A stretch of DNA of 64,000 nt from Nocardioides allogilvus (lineage in GTDB: Bacteria > Actinomycetota > Actinomycetes > Propionibacteriales > Nocardioidaceae): NCBI RefSeq assembly GCF_003047285.1, contig NZ_PZYX01000002.1:434001-498000 (forward strand), read 5' to 3'. Below the pieces are notes generated by a model, which did not search any database, had not been told where the DNA came from, and was given only the letters and a program-made list of their open reading frames with translations. Every line of letters begins with the position of its first letter. Position 1 is the first letter of the stretch. A program made the position numbers and the translations under genes. This document shows positions 37,352 through 48,000 of the stretch, piece by piece.

Positions 37352-38341
37352 TCAGAGGTGACCGGCGACGTCCCGGCTCAGGGACAGCGCCCGGCGGCTC
37401 CAGTCGGGCGACGCCCCGGCGAGGCCGCACGACGGCGTGATCACCAGTCGATCCGACACCTCGGCAGGGTCGAGGCCGAGCATGTCGAGCCAGCGCAGGA
37501 CCTGCTCGGTCAGCACCGCATCGGTGGGAGCGGTGGTCGGATCGGTCGAGGGCACGACCCCGAGGGCGACGACGAGCCCGTCGTCGAGCGCCTGCGCCAT
37601 CGCGTCGAGGTCCTTCGGGGTCAACATGGCGTGGTCCACGGACAGTCCGCGCGCACCGGCGTCGGCGACCAGGCCCCAGGGCACCCCGGGGGCGCACGAG
37701 TGCACCCACGGCTCCGCGCCCGCGTCCGCGATCGCACCCAGGACGATCCCCAGCGCAGCCGAGGCCTCGGGCGGGTGCACCGTGCGGTGGCGCCCGAAGC
37801 CGGAGGCGGTCGGCACCTGGGCGGCCAGGACCGCGGGCAGCATCGGCTCGTCGACCTGGACGATCAGCCGCTCCACGCCGGTCAGCCGGCGTCGCAGGTC
37901 GGCGACGTGACCACGCAGGCCCTCGGCCAGCGCCTCGGCCAGCTCACGGCGGGCGCCGTGGTCGGAGAGCACCTTGTCCCCGCGCGGCTTCTCCACCGTC
38001 GCGGCCAGGGTCCACGGTCCGGCGACCTGAGCCTTGAACGCCCCGGTGAAGCCCTGCGCCTGCTCCTCGACCTGGTCGAGGTCCTGCGCGAGCAGCGACC
38101 GGGCCCGGCGGTGGTCGATGCCGGACGCGTCGGTGAGCCGCCACCCGGCCGGCTGGAGGTCGACTCCCAGGCCGTCGACGATCGCGAGCGCGCGACCGGT
38201 CATGTTCGCGGTCACTCCCCTGCCGGGCAGCTCCGGCACGAACGCCAGGTCGGGCACCTCGCCCAACGTGAAGCGCACCGCCTCGGCGTACGCCCGGTCG
38301 TCGTCCCCGGGCAGGGAGCCGACGCCGGTCGCGAGGGTCAC
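37352..38341 (-). CDS. cobalamin-independent methionine synthase-like protein (short)
   Basis: 329 residues, the size of the C-terminal catalytic barrel of MetE only. The N-terminus [13 protein letters not shown] and the zinc-type positions VHSCAP (His, Cys) and ITPSCGLAG (Cys) fit the MetE/UROD-like superfamily. Short members of this group use methylcobalamin or other methyl donors in place of polyglutamyl folate, so the methyl donor is uncertain. GTG start at 38341 overlaps the mnmA stop by GTGA; it is the third gene of the desulfurase-mnmA operon. Confidence 0.8.
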   Translation of the reverse strand: MTLATGVGSLPGDDDRAYAEAVRFTLGEVPDLAFVPELPGRGVTANMTGRALAIVDGLGVDLQPAGWRLTDASGIDHRRARSLLAQDLDQVEEQAQGFTGAFKAQVAGPWTLAATVEKPRGDKVLSDHGARRELAEALAEGLRGHVADLRRRLTGVERLIVQVDEPMLPAVLAAQVPTASGFGRHRTVHPPEASAALGIVLGAIADAGAEPWVHSCAPGVPWGLVADAGARGLSVDHAMLTPKDLDAMAQALDDGLVVALGVVPSTDPTTAPTDAVLTEQVLRWLDMLGLDPAEVSDRLVITPSCGLAGASPDWSRRALSLSRDVAGHL

Positions 38342-39513
38342 GCGCTGGCCTGCTCGAGCTCGGCGCTGCGGGCGGTCGCGCTGATGGTGGCCGAGCCGAC
38401 GACGCGGGTGCCGTCGTAGATCACGGCTGCCTGGCCGGGGGCGATCCCCTCGGCCGGGTCGAGCAGCTCGATCTCGACACGCGGTCCGTCATGCCGATCG
38501 GCACCGATCGATGCGGATCCGGATGACGGATCCGCAGGGACCACGCGGACGTTCGCGCGGTGCTCGCGACCGTGGGCGCGCAGCTGCACGGTCACCTCGG
38601 GTCCGTCGAGCACGGACGGGACGGTGCCGCACCAGCGCGGCTTGATGCCGGCGATCCGGTCGATGCGCAGCCCTTCGCGCGGGCCCACTGAGACGGTGCC
38701 GGAGACCGGCTCGATGTCGAGGACGAAGCGCGGCTTGCCGTCGGCGGCGGGCACGCCGAGGCGCAGGCCCCGGCGCTGGCCGATGGTGAAGCCGACCGTG
38801 CCGTCGTGCTGTCCGAGCACGTCGCCGGTCGTCGAGTCGACGATGTCACCGCCGGTGTTGGGATTGCGGTCGCCGAGCTTCTCCTTGAGCCACCCGGCGT
38901 TGTCCCCGTCGGCGACGAAGCAGATGTCGTGGGAGTCGGGCTTGTCGGCGACCAGCAGCCCGCGCTCGGCCGCCTCGAGGCGTACGACCGGCTTGGTGGT
39001 GTCGCCGAGCGGGAAGAGCGAGTGCGCCAGCTGGTCCTGGGTGAGGACCCCGAGGACGTAGGACTGGTCCTTGCCCATGTCGACCGCGCGATGCATCTCG
39101 ATCAGGCCGTCGGCGCCGGTGCGGAGCTGGGCGTAGTGGCCGGTCGCGACCGCGTCGAAGCCGAGCGCGAGGCCGCGGTCGAGGACGGCCGCGAACTTGA
39201 TCTTCTCGTTGCAGCGCAGGCACGGGTTGGGGGTGCGGCCGGCTGCGTACTCGTCCATGAAGTCCTCGACCACGTCCTCGTGGAAGCGGTCGGAGAGGTC
39301 CCAGACGTAGAAGGGGATGCCGATGATGTCGGCCGCGCGGCGGGCGTCGTTGCTGTCCTCGATGGTGCAGCACCCGCGCGCGCCGGTGCGGTAGGACTTC
39401 GGGTTGCGCGAGAGCGCGAGGTGTATCCCGGTGACGTCGTGACCGACCTCGGCGGCGCGGGCAGCGGCGACGGCGGAGTCGACCCCGCCCGACATGGCAG
39501 CGAGGACCTTCAT
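38338..39513 (-). CDS. mnmA: tRNA-specific 2-thiouridylase
   Basis: Adds sulfur to U34 of Lys, Glu and Gln tRNAs. 391 residues. The PP-loop [12 protein letters not shown] is at residues 7-18, the first catalytic cysteine in [14 protein letters not shown], and the second in [11 protein letters not shown] short Gly/Ser/Ala-rich insertion ([12 protein letters not shown]) near residue 340 is outside the core. ATG at 39513 overlaps the desulfurase stop (TGATG), which supplies its sulfur. Confidence 0.95.
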   Translation of the reverse strand: MKVLAAMSGGVDSAVAAARAAEVGHDVTGIHLALSRNPKSYRTGARGCCTIEDSNDARRAADIIGIPFYVWDLSDRFHEDVVEDFMDEYAAGRTPNPCLRCNEKIKFAAVLDRGLALGFDAVATGHYAQLRTGADGLIEMHRAVDMGKDQSYVLGVLTQDQLAHSLFPLGDTTKPVVRLEAAERGLLVADKPDSHDICFVADGDNAGWLKEKLGDRNPNTGGDIVDSTTGDVLGQHDGTVGFTIGQRRGLRLGVPAADGKPRFVLDIEPVSGTVSVGPREGLRIDRIAGIKPRWCGTVPSVLDGPEVTVQLRAHGREHRANVRVVPADPSSGSASIGADRHDGPRVEIELLDPAEGIAPGQAAVIYDGTRVVGSATISATARSAELEQASA

Positions 39514-40688
39514 CAACGTGCCTTTGCCGTCCTGGCCCGCTCGACGACCGGACCGATCGCCTCGACGACCGCGTCGATGTCGGCGGCGGTGCTGGTGTGG
39601 CCGAGGGAGAACCGCAGCGAGTGGCGCGCGGCCTCCTCGTCACAACCCATCGCGAGCAGCACGTGTGACGGCTGGGGCACCCCGGCGCTGCAGGCCGAGC
39701 CGGTCGAGCACTCGATCCCGCGGGCGTCGAGCAGCATCAGGAGCGAGTCGCCCTCGCAGCCGGGGAAGCCGAGGTGGGCGTTGCCCGGGAGGCGCCGCTC
39801 GGGGTCGCCGTGCAGGTGTGCCTCGGGGACGACCTCCACCACGCGGCGTACGAGGTCGTCGCGCAGCGCACGCAGGCGGCTGGCGTGCTCGTCCTGGTTC
39901 TTGACCGACTCCTCGATGGCCGCAGCCAGGCCGGCGATCGCCGGCGGGTCGAGGGTGCCGCTGCGGATGTCGCGCTCCTGCCCGCCGCCGTGGACGAGCG
40001 CGGAGACCTGGAGGTCGCGGCGCACGATCAGGGCACCGACGCCGTAGGGGCCGCCGACCTTGTGCCCGGTCAGGCTGAGGGCGTCGACACCGGACGCGGC
40101 GAAGTCGACGGGTACGGCGCCGATGGCCTGAACCGCGTCGGTGTGGACCGGGATGCCGTGCTCGGCGGCCAGCGCGACGACCTCGGCGATGGGCTGCAGC
40201 GTGCCGACCTCGTTGTTGGCCCACATCACGGAGATGAGCGCGACCGAGGCGGGATCGCGCTCGACGGCCTCGCGGAGCGCGTCGAGGCGCAGGTGGGCCT
40301 GCTGGTCGACCGGCATCAGCTCGACCTGGGCACCCTCGGCCTCGCCGAGCCAGACCAGGGGGTCGAGGACGGCGTGGTGCTCGATCGCGGTGGACAGGAT
40401 GCGGACGCGGCGCGGGTCCTCGGCCCGTCGGGCCCAGTAGATTCCCTTGAGCGCGAGGTTGTCGGACTCGGTGCCGCCGGCCGTGAAGACCACGTCGCCC
40501 GGACGACAGCCCAGGGCCCGGGCGATGGTCTCGCGGGCCTCCTCGACGACGCGGCGCGCGTTGCGGCCCGAGGCGTGCAGCGAGTTGGCGTTGCCCACCT
40601 CGACCAGTCGCGCGGTCAGTGCCTCGATCGCGACCGGCAGCATCGGCGTGGTCGCGGCGTGGTCGAGATAGACGGGTGCGGTGTTCAT
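39513..40688 (-). CDS. cysteine desulfurase
   Basis: PLP enzyme that removes sulfur from cysteine as an enzyme persulfide. 391 residues. N-terminal [12 protein letters not shown], the PLP lysine in [12 protein letters not shown], and the catalytic cysteine in STGSACSAG. It belongs to the NifS/IscS-type family and, being coupled to mnmA, probably serves tRNA thiolation; a separate SUF role cannot be excluded. Start ATG at 40688; TAGGCT lies nine bases upstream. Confidence 0.94.
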   Translation of the reverse strand: MNTAPVYLDHAATTPMLPVAIEALTARLVEVGNANSLHASGRNARRVVEEARETIARALGCRPGDVVFTAGGTESDNLALKGIYWARRAEDPRRVRILSTAIEHHAVLDPLVWLGEAEGAQVELMPVDQQAHLRLDALREAVERDPASVALISVMWANNEVGTLQPIAEVVALAAEHGIPVHTDAVQAIGAVPVDFAASGVDALSLTGHKVGGPYGVGALIVRRDLQVSALVHGGGQERDIRSGTLDPPAIAGLAAAIEESVKNQDEHASRLRALRDDLVRRVVEVVPEAHLHGDPERRLPGNAHLGFPGCEGDSLLMLLDARGIECSTGSACSAGVPQPSHVLLAMGCDEEAARHSLRFSLGHTSTAADIDAVVEAIGPVVERARTAKAR

Positions 40689-40743
40689 GACCGACCAAGC
40701 CTATCCGGCACCGGGGCGCGGACGACTTTCCGCGACGCCGGGC

Positions 40744-41385
40744 TCACTGCGCCATCGTGCCCGACAGCCACGGGTGGTCGGCGCGCTCGAGGTGTACGGC
40801 GCCGCGCAGCCAGTCCCGGGCCCCGGCATCCAGCAGGGGCCAGGTGGAGGCGAGGTCGGCGGTGTCCTTGGGACGCAGCAGTCGCGCCTTGTGGTGCAGG
40901 ACCACCTCGGGTCGCATGTAGCGGATCGCGTCGTCGGCGACCCAGGTGACGTCGGCCAGCGGCACGACGTGGTCGGGGTCGCGGCGACTGACCCACAACC
41001 CGTCGCGGTCCTCGGAGAGGATGCAGTCGAGGAACCACGGGGCCGTCGCGTGGTCGCGCAGCCACACCTGCCCGGCGTCCACGTGCGGCTCGGGCCAGTC
41101 GTCGTTGAGCGGGCGGATGGCGCCGCTGCCGGCGCTCCAGATGTGGTGCCGGTCCCCCACGTGCTCGCGGAACAGCGCCAGGTCCCGCCGCCAGATCACG
41201 AGATCGATGTCCTCGTGCGGGCGCGACACCCCGGTGAACGCCTCGATCGCCCAGCCGCCGACGATCCACCACTCCCCCGGATAGCCGGCCATGAAGTCGG
41301 CCGTGCCCGCCGGGTCGAGCGCCTGCCAGTCGCCGTACAGCCTGCGAAAGGCGAGCTCCTCGACGTCCTCCTCGGTGGTTGCCAC
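40744..41385 (-). CDS. nucleotidyltransferase-fold protein (aminoglycoside adenylyltransferase-like)
   Basis: 213 residues. GGWAIEAFTGVSRPHEDIDLV is the nucleotidyltransferase motif (GG...W followed by hDhD), near residues 42-62, as in LinB/ANT(2'')-type enzymes. The downstream ARLLRPKDTADL matches the K..KD..D helix of that family. Antibiotic modification is not implied; many housekeeping members are uncharacterised. TAGGTT six bases before the GTG at 41385 supports a leaderless start. Confidence 0.78.
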   Translation of the reverse strand: MATTEEDVEELAFRRLYGDWQALDPAGTADFMAGYPGEWWIVGGWAIEAFTGVSRPHEDIDLVIWRRDLALFREHVGDRHHIWSAGSGAIRPLNDDWPEPHVDAGQVWLRDHATAPWFLDCILSEDRDGLWVSRRDPDHVVPLADVTWVADDAIRYMRPEVVLHHKARLLRPKDTADLASTWPLLDAGARDWLRGAVHLERADHPWLSGTMAQ

Positions 41386-41391
41386 GCGGGC

Positions 41392-41397
41392 AACCTA
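41392..41397 (-). promoter_or_regulatory. putative -10 element of a leaderless transcript
   Basis: TAGGTT on the minus strand, 6 nt before the GTG at 41385. Confidence 0.45.
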
Positions 41398-41414
41398 CCG
41401 CTGGCGGTGGAGGT

Positions 41415-42560
41415 TCAGAGGACGATCAGGTCGTCGCGGTGCACGACCTCGCGCTCGTACGCCGATCCGAGCTCTCGCTTCAGGTCCTTGCTCGACCTGC
41501 CGAGCAGGCCGGGCAGCTCGTCGGCGTCGAAGTTGACGAGACCACGCGCCACCGCTGCGCCCGACGCGTCGACCAGCGACACCGGATCACCAGCGCTGAA
41601 GACACCGGTCACGGCGGTGATGCCGGCGGCGAGGAGGGAGGCGCGGCGCTCGGTGACAGCCGCGACGGCGCCCGGGTCGAGCACGAGCGAGCCCTTGGGC
41701 TCGGTGGCGTGCGCGAGCCAGAGGAGACGGGTGGGGCGGCGCTTGCCGGTGGGGAGGAAGACGGTGCCCACCTCAGCACCTGCCAGCGCGGCCTCCGCCT
41801 GGTCGGCAGAGGTGAGGATGACCGGGATGCCGGCACCCGTGGCGATCCGGGCGGCATCGACCTTGGTGACCATGCCGCCGGTGCCGACGCCCGCGGTGCC
41901 GGGTGTGCCGATCGAGACGGTGGCCAGGTCGTTCGCCGAGCGCACCACCGGCACGAGCTGCGAACCCGCGCGGCTCGGGGGTCCGTCGTAGAGGCCGTCG
42001 ACGTCGGAGAGCAGGACCAGCAGGTCGGCGTGCACGAGGTGCGCGACCAGCGCGGCCAGCCGGTCGTTGTCACCGAAGCGGATCTCGGAGGTGGCGACCG
42101 TGTCGTTCTCGTTGACGATCGGCAGGACGCCGAGCTCGAGCAGCTTGGCGAACGTCTGGTAGGCGTTGCGGTAGTGGGCGCGCCGGATGACGTCGTCCAC
42201 CGTGAGGAGCACCTGCCCGGTGACGAGGTCGTGGCGGGCGAACTCCTCCTGGTAGCGGTGCGAGAGGAGTCCCTGCCCGACCGAGGCCGCCGCCTGCTGG
42301 GTGGCGAGCGAGCGCGGGCGCTTCGTCAGGCCCAGCGGGGCCAGCCCGGCGGCGATCGCCCCGGACGAGACCAGCACGACCTCGGCTCCGCGGGCACGCA
42401 CCGAGGCGAGCACGTCGACGAGCCGGCTCATGCGCGCCGGGTCGATCCCGCCGGCCGCCGTGGTCAGCGACGACGAGCCGACCTTGACGACGACACGGCG
42501 TGCCTCACCGACGAGGGCGCTGCGGTCCAGCGTCGAGCGCTGGGCCACCCGATCGGTCAC
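41415..42560 (-). CDS. proB: glutamate 5-kinase
   Basis: First step of proline synthesis, phosphorylating glutamate. 381 residues. The amino-acid kinase domain (residues 20-265) shows [41 protein letters not shown] and [10 protein letters not shown]; a C-terminal PUA domain is at about 285-370. GTG start at 42560 overlaps the obgE stop by GTGA. The partner proA is not in the window. Confidence 0.95.
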   Translation of the reverse strand: MTDRVAQRSTLDRSALVGEARRVVVKVGSSSLTTAAGGIDPARMSRLVDVLASVRARGAEVVLVSSGAIAAGLAPLGLTKRPRSLATQQAAASVGQGLLSHRYQEEFARHDLVTGQVLLTVDDVIRRAHYRNAYQTFAKLLELGVLPIVNENDTVATSEIRFGDNDRLAALVAHLVHADLLVLLSDVDGLYDGPPSRAGSQLVPVVRSANDLATVSIGTPGTAGVGTGGMVTKVDAARIATGAGIPVILTSADQAEAALAGAEVGTVFLPTGKRRPTRLLWLAHATEPKGSLVLDPGAVAAVTERRASLLAAGITAVTGVFSAGDPVSLVDASGAAVARGLVNFDADELPGLLGRSSKDLKRELGSAYEREVVHRDDLIVL

Positions 42561-44116
42561 TCCTCACCGTCCCAGTCGGGGTCGTCCTTCGAGCCGATCT
42601 CGTAGGACATCGGCCCGATCCCGGAGCTGGTGACGGTCTTGGGCGTGGCGGCCTTGCCGGAGCGGTCGATGCGGCGGGCCACGTCGGCGCGCGTCTCGTT
42701 CTCGGCGCGCTCGGGCATCTGCTCCTGGATGTCCTTGCGACGGGTGGCCGCGGGACGCTCCTCGCGCAGGCGCTCGTCCTCGCCGCGGCGACCGAGCATC
42801 TCGGCGCCGGCCTCGATGCCGGGCTTGAAGTCGAAGACCACCGCGTTGTCCAGCGGGCCGATGAGCACGGGGTCGCCCTCCTCGGCGCCGAGCTTGGCGA
42901 GCTGGGCCTCGATGCCGAGACGGGTGAGGCGGTCGGCCAGGAAGCCCACGGCCTCCTCGTTGCCGAAGTCGGTCTGGCGGACCCAGCGCTCGGGCTTCTC
43001 GCCGCGCACGTGCCAGCCCTCGGGGCGCTCGGTGATCTCGAAGTCGCCGCCGCCGTCGAGCCCGGGGGGCCGGATCACGATGCGGGTGGCCTCCACGACC
43101 GGGCGCTCCGCCCGGGCCTGGCCGACGATCTCGCCCATGGCATAGATCAGGGCGGGCATGCCGACGCCAGAAGCTGCGCTGACCGGGAAGACGCGCAGGC
43201 CGCGTGCCTCGAGGTCCTCACGGACCATCTCGGCGATCTCGTTGCCGTCGGGTACGTCGACCTTGTTGAGCGCCACCAGCCGGGGACGATCCTCCAGGCC
43301 GCCGTAGCGGCTCAGCTCGTTCTCGATGACGTCGAGGTCGTCGAGCGGGTTGCGACCCGGCTCGATGGTGGCGGTGTCGATGACGTGCACCAGGGCGGCG
43401 CAGCGCTCGATGTGGCGCAGGAAGTCGTGGCCGAGGCCGCGACCGTCGGCAGCGCCCTCGATCAGGCCGGGCACGTCGGCGACGGTCAGGGTCACGTCGC
43501 CCGCGCGGACGACCCCGAGGTTGGGCACGAGGGTGGTGAACGGGTAGTCGGCGATCTTGGGCCGCGCCCGCGACATCGCGGCGATCAGCGAGGACTTGCC
43601 GGCGCTGGGGAAGCCGACCAGGCCGATGTCGGCCACGACCTTGAGCTCGAGACGGACCTCGACCTCCTCGCCGGGCTCGCCAAGGAGCGCGAAGCCGGGC
43701 GCCTTGCGCTTGGCACTGGCCAGCGCGGCGTTGCCGAGGCCGCCACGACCACCCCGGGCGATCACCATCTCGGTGCCGGCCCCGACCATGTCGCCGAGGA
43801 TCTCGCCGTCGAGGTTCTTGACCAGCGTCCCGTCGGGCACGGGCAGGTAGAGGTCCCCGCCGTGCGCACCGTTGCGGTGGTTGCCGGCGCCGTGGCCGCC
43901 GTGGTCGGCCTTGCGCTTGTTGCCGTGGTGGTAGTCGATCAGCGTGGTGATGTCGGGGTCCACGCGCAGGATCACCGAGCCACCGGGGCCGCCGTTGCCG
44001 CCGTCGGGGCCACCGAGGGGCTTGAACTTCTCCCGGTGGACCGACGCGACACCGTGCCCACCCCGGCCGGCGCTGATGTGCAGCGTGACCTGGTCGACGA
44101 AGGTGGGTACAGCCAT
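42557..44116 (-). CDS. obgE: GTPase Obg/CgtA
   Basis: Essential ribosome-assembly and stress GTPase. 519 residues. The glycine-rich Obg fold is at 1-158 ([20 protein letters not shown]); the G domain at 160-335 has [20 protein letters not shown] and NKVD; the OCT domain at about 350-430; then a charged tail typical of actinobacteria. It follows rpmA after a hairpin and is coupled to proB. Confidence 0.96.
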   Translation of the reverse strand: MAVPTFVDQVTLHISAGRGGHGVASVHREKFKPLGGPDGGNGGPGGSVILRVDPDITTLIDYHHGNKRKADHGGHGAGNHRNGAHGGDLYLPVPDGTLVKNLDGEILGDMVGAGTEMVIARGGRGGLGNAALASAKRKAPGFALLGEPGEEVEVRLELKVVADIGLVGFPSAGKSSLIAAMSRARPKIADYPFTTLVPNLGVVRAGDVTLTVADVPGLIEGAADGRGLGHDFLRHIERCAALVHVIDTATIEPGRNPLDDLDVIENELSRYGGLEDRPRLVALNKVDVPDGNEIAEMVREDLEARGLRVFPVSAASGVGMPALIYAMGEIVGQARAERPVVEATRIVIRPPGLDGGGDFEITERPEGWHVRGEKPERWVRQTDFGNEEAVGFLADRLTRLGIEAQLAKLGAEEGDPVLIGPLDNAVVFDFKPGIEAGAEMLGRRGEDERLREERPAATRRKDIQEQMPERAENETRADVARRIDRSGKAATPKTVTSSGIGPMSYEIGSKDDPDWDGEE

Positions 44117-44142
44117 GGGAGTTCCTAACGAAGATGAAATGG

Positions 44143-44182
44143 CGCGAAGGGCGTTCCCCAGAGTCTAGGGACGCCCTTCGCG
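44143..44182 (-). terminator. hairpin between rpmA and obgE
   Basis: CGCGAAGGGCGT and ACGCCCTTCGCG form a 12-bp stem, extended by CCC/GGG past a one-base bulge, with a 9-nt loop. It would reduce read-through from the ribosomal protein genes into obgE. Confidence 0.7.
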
Positions 44183-44213
44183 AAAGAAGTGGTGCGTTTG
44201 TCTAAAGGTTTCG

Positions 44214-44468
44214 TCACTCACCGGGGAGGATGTTGACGACCTTGCGGCCACGCTTGGTGCCGAACTGCACGGCACCCGCGATGAGCGCGAAGAGGGTGTC
44301 GTCGCCACCGCGGCCCACACCCGAACCCGGGTGGAAGTGGGTGCCACGCTGGCGGACGATGATCTCGCCCGCGTTGACGGCCTGGCCGCCGAAGCGCTTC
44401 ACACCGAGGCGCTGGCTGTTGGAGTCGCGGCCGTTCTTGGTGGACGCGGCGCCCTTCTTGTGAGCCAT
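44214..44468 (-). CDS. rpmA: 50S ribosomal protein L27
   Basis: 84 residues. [20 protein letters not shown] is the family N-terminus, and [22 protein letters not shown] the core. It extends to the peptidyl-transferase centre. It lies 45 bases after rplU in the usual rplU-rpmA-obgE order. Confidence 0.98.
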   Translation of the reverse strand: MAHKKGAASTKNGRDSNSQRLGVKRFGGQAVNAGEIIVRQRGTHFHPGSGVGRGGDDTLFALIAGAVQFGTKRGRKVVNILPGE

Positions 44469-44513
44469 GAGTTCAGTCCTTTATCAGCAGATAAGAGAGC
44501 TCCGAGCGTGAGC

Positions 44514-44825
44514 TCAGAGGGAGATGTCGGTGACCTTGACCTGGGTGTACTTCTGGCGGTGACCCTGGCGCTTCTTGTAGCCGGTCTTGTTCTTGAACTT
44601 CTGGATGACGATCTTCGGACCCTTGGTGGCGCCGAGGATCTCGACGGTCACCGCCGCCTTGTCGAGGCCGGTCGCGGTGACGGTCTCGCCGTCGACAACC
44701 ATCACCACGGGGAGAGTCAGGGAGCTGCCGACCGCGTTGGCCTTCAGGTCCATCTTGTCGATCTCGATGACGTCGCCAACAGCAACCTTCTGCTGCTTGC
44801 TGCCACTGCGCACAACTGCGTACAC
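44514..44825 (-). CDS. rplU: 50S ribosomal protein L21
   Basis: 103 residues from the GTG at 44825 ([18 protein letters not shown]). The C-terminal signature [15 protein letters not shown] is intact. The frame is open upstream by 40 codons, but an AGGAG ribosome site 11-13 bases before this GTG and the normal L21 length decide the start. Its promoter is at 44979-45008. Confidence 0.97.
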   Translation of the reverse strand: MYAVVRSGSKQQKVAVGDVIEIDKMDLKANAVGSSLTLPVVMVVDGETVTATGLDKAAVTVEILGATKGPKIVIQKFKNKTGYKKRQGHRQKYTQVKVTDISL

Positions 44826-44869
44826 GGCGGACTCACTCTCCTCAGGCCTTGTGGTTGCCAATTGACTGG

Positions 44870-44892
44870 CACGGTGAAAAACACGGTGAAAA
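44870..44892 (-). repeat. tandem direct repeat in the rplU leader
   Basis: TTTTCACCGTG twice on the minus strand with one base between them (12-nt period), about 45-67 bases before the rplU start and within its 5' untranslated region. Confidence 0.6.
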
Positions 44893-44978
44893 TTCGGGGT
44901 TCGGCTCCTGCTCGGGCTTCGCGACGAGATGTCAGCAGAGGCCATGCAGGAGGGGCACGCCGGGGCGCACGAGGAGCA

Positions 44979-45008
44979 ACTTTACGGCTCCGAAGCCAAC
45001 CGGGTCAA
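44979..45008 (-). promoter_or_regulatory. rplU-rpmA promoter
   Basis: Minus strand TTGACC (45003-45008), 18-bp spacer, TAAAGT (44979-44984). This predicts a leader of about 145 bases before rplU. The promoter lies just after the RNase E/G stop. Confidence 0.7.
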
Positions 45009-45030
45009 AACGAGCCGACCCGAGCGGGCT

Positions 45031-48000
45031 TCAGCGCTTGCGAGTGCCCTTCTTCTTGATCGGGACGTGCTCGACGTGGGGCGCCTCGTCGTGCTCGCCG
45101 TCGTGGTCGTTGCCGGGCTCGAGGTCGGCCGTTCCCGGCTCCACGATGCCCGTCTGCGGCACGTCACCGGCCGCGCCCACGGGCGCGGCGACCGGCGGAC
45201 CGGCAGGTCGGGTCGCGGACCGACGACGCGTGCGCGTCACGACCTGCGGCTTCGTCGGCTCGGGGGCCTCAGTCGTCGCAGGAGCCGGCTGCGCACCTTT
45301 GGGCTGCTCGGCCTCGGGCTGGTCGACCGCGGGCGCCTCGGCGGCCGGTACGTCGACCGCGACCGGGGCAGCGGCCTCGGCCGGTGCCGGGGTCTCCGTG
45401 GGGGCCGTGGGGGCCGTCGTGGGGGCCTCGGTCGCGACCCGCCTGGGCTGGCGGGTGCGCCTGGAGGTCTGCACGCGGGGCTGCTCGGCCTGGGGGGCCT
45501 CCGTGGCCTCCGTGGGCTCGGTGGTCTCGGGCGTCTCGACGCTCGCGGCAGCCGCGACCGGCGCCTCGCTGGCGGCAGGAACGGGTGCGTCCTGCGTCGG
45601 CTCGACCTCGGGCTTCTCCGAGCGCGGCATCGCGGCGACGTCCTTGGGCGACGGGGCAGCACCCTGGCCACCGTTGCCGCCGTTGCCGCCGTTGCCACCC
45701 TGTCCGGCGTTGCCGGAACCGTTGCCGGAGCCGTTGCCGGCGTTGTCCTGTCCGTCGCGGCCACGGCCACGGTTGCGTCGTCCGCTGCTGCGGCGATCGC
45801 CGTCGTCGCCCTCGCCCTTGGGCTCGACGGGCTCGCTGGTGATCACGACGCCGCGTCCCTGGCAGTGGTCGCAGTCGGAGCTGAACGCCTCGAGCAGACC
45901 CGTGCCGATGCGCTTGCGGGTCATCTGGACCAGGCCCAGGGACGTGACCTCGGCGACCTGGTGGCGGGTGCGGTCGCGACCGAGGCACTCCACCAGGCGG
46001 CGTACGACCAGGTCACGGTTGGACTCGAGGACCATGTCGATGAAGTCGACGACGATGATGCCGCCGATGTCGCGCAGCCGGAGCTGGCGGACGATCTCCT
46101 CGGCGGCCTCGAGGTTGTTCTTGGTCACCGTCTCCTCGAGGTTGCCCCCGGAGCCGGTGAACTTGCCGGTGTTGACGTCGACGACCGTCATCGCCTCGGT
46201 GCGGTCGATGATCAGCGAGCCGCCCGAGGGCAGCCAGACCTTGCGGTCGAGGCCCTTGGCGATCTGCTCCTCGATGCGGTAGGTGGCGAAGACGTCCTTG
46301 CCGGACGCACGCCCCTCGGTGGCCGGCTCGAACTTCTCCAGCCGGTCCTGCAGGTCGGGGGCCACGTGGGAGACGTATCCCTGCACGGTGTCCCAGGCGT
46401 CGTCGCCCTCGATGACGAGCTTGGCGAAGTCCTCGGTGAAGAGGTCGCGGACCACCTTGAGGGTCAGGTCGGGCTCGCCGTACAGCAGTTGCGGGGACTG
46501 GCCCTTGGCCTTGGCCTCGATGTCGTCCCAGCGAGCCTTGAGCCGCTCGACGTCGTGGGTGAGCTCGTCCTCGCTCGCACCCTCGGCTGCCGTGCGGACG
46601 ATGACGCCCGCGGTGTCCGGGACGATCTCCTTGAGCAGCGTCTTGAGGCGGTTGCGCTCGGTGTCGGGCAGCTTGCGGGAGATGCCGCTGGTGGTGCCGT
46701 CGGGGACGTAGACCAGGAAGCGACCCGCGAGGCTGATCTGCGAGGTCAGGCGGGCGCCCTTGTGGCCGACGGGGTCCTTGGTGACCTGCACGAGGACCGA
46801 CTGGCCGCTGGAGAGCACCGACTCGATCTTGCGCTGCTGGCCGTCCTTGTGGCCGAGCGCGGCCCAGTTGACCTCACCGGCGTAGAGCACGGCGTTGCGG
46901 CCCTTGCCGATGTCGATGAAGGCGGCCTCCATCGACGGCAGGACGTTCTGCACGCGGCCGAGGTAGACGTTGCCGATCAGCGACGTCTGCGACTCGCGGG
47001 CGACGTAGTGCTCGACGAGGACCTTGTCCTCCAGCACGGCGATCTGGGTCAGCTCCTTGCGCTGGCGGATCACCATCACGCGGTCGACCGACTCGCGGCG
47101 GGCCAGGAACTCGGCCTCGCTGACGATCGGGGCGCGGCGGCGACCGGCCTCGCGGCCCTCGCGACGGCGCTGCTTCTTGGCCTCGAGCCGGGTCGAGCCG
47201 GCGAGCGCGGTGATCTGGTCCTCGGGGGCGCGGCGGTTGCGGACGCGGGTGACGGTGTTGGGCTCGTCGTCGCGCTCGTCGGAACCCTCTTCGCCGGCAC
47301 GGCGACGACGACGGCGGCGGCGCGAGGTGCCGTCGCCCTGCTCGCCCTGCTCGTTCTGGTCGCCCTGGTCGGCGTCGGTGGCCTTGTCGGCCTCGTCGGC
47401 CTCGTCCTCGGACTCGTCGTCGGAGTCGTTGTCCTGGCTGTCGGTCGAACCCTCGCCACCCTTGCGGCGGCGGCGACCGCCACGACGGCGGCGGCGACGG
47501 GCGGGGCCGGTGCCGTCGGTGTCGGAGTCGCTGTCACCCTCGGCGGTGCCGTCGGTGTCGGTGTCCTGGTCGGCCTGGTCGGTCTCGACCTCGTCCTCGT
47601 CCGCGGTCTCGGGACGGGCTGCGGCCTTCTTGGCCGGCGCCTTCTTGGCCGCAGTGCGCTTGGCGGCGGCCTTCTTGGCCGGCGGGGTGTCGCTGGCGGC
47701 CTCGGTCTCGGCGGCGGTCTCGGTGTCGGCGGCGGTCTCGGCGGCGACCTCCTCGACCGGGGCTGCGGCGACCTTCTTGGTCGTGCGGGTGCGTCGCGTC
47801 GAGGTCACGACCGGCGCCTGGAAGAGGGGCACAGCCGTGCTGGCGGCACCGGTCTCGGTCGCCTCGGCGGTCTCGTCGAGGGCCGGGCTCTCGACCTCGG
47901 CGGCCTTCTTCGTGGTCTTCTTCGCCGCCGTCTTCTTGGCCGCGGGGGCCTTCGCAGCAGCGGGAGCCTTGGCCGACGCGGTCTTCGCGGCGGCCGTCTT

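Noticed and set aside
40744..41385. Aminoglycoside resistance gene
   Set aside because: Only the nucleotidyltransferase fold is evident; there is no mobile element or resistance context, and most chromosomal relatives are uncharacterised.
44514..44945. N-terminally extended L21 starting about 40 codons upstream
   Set aside because: The extension matches no L21, while GTG at 44825 has a ribosome site and gives the usual length.
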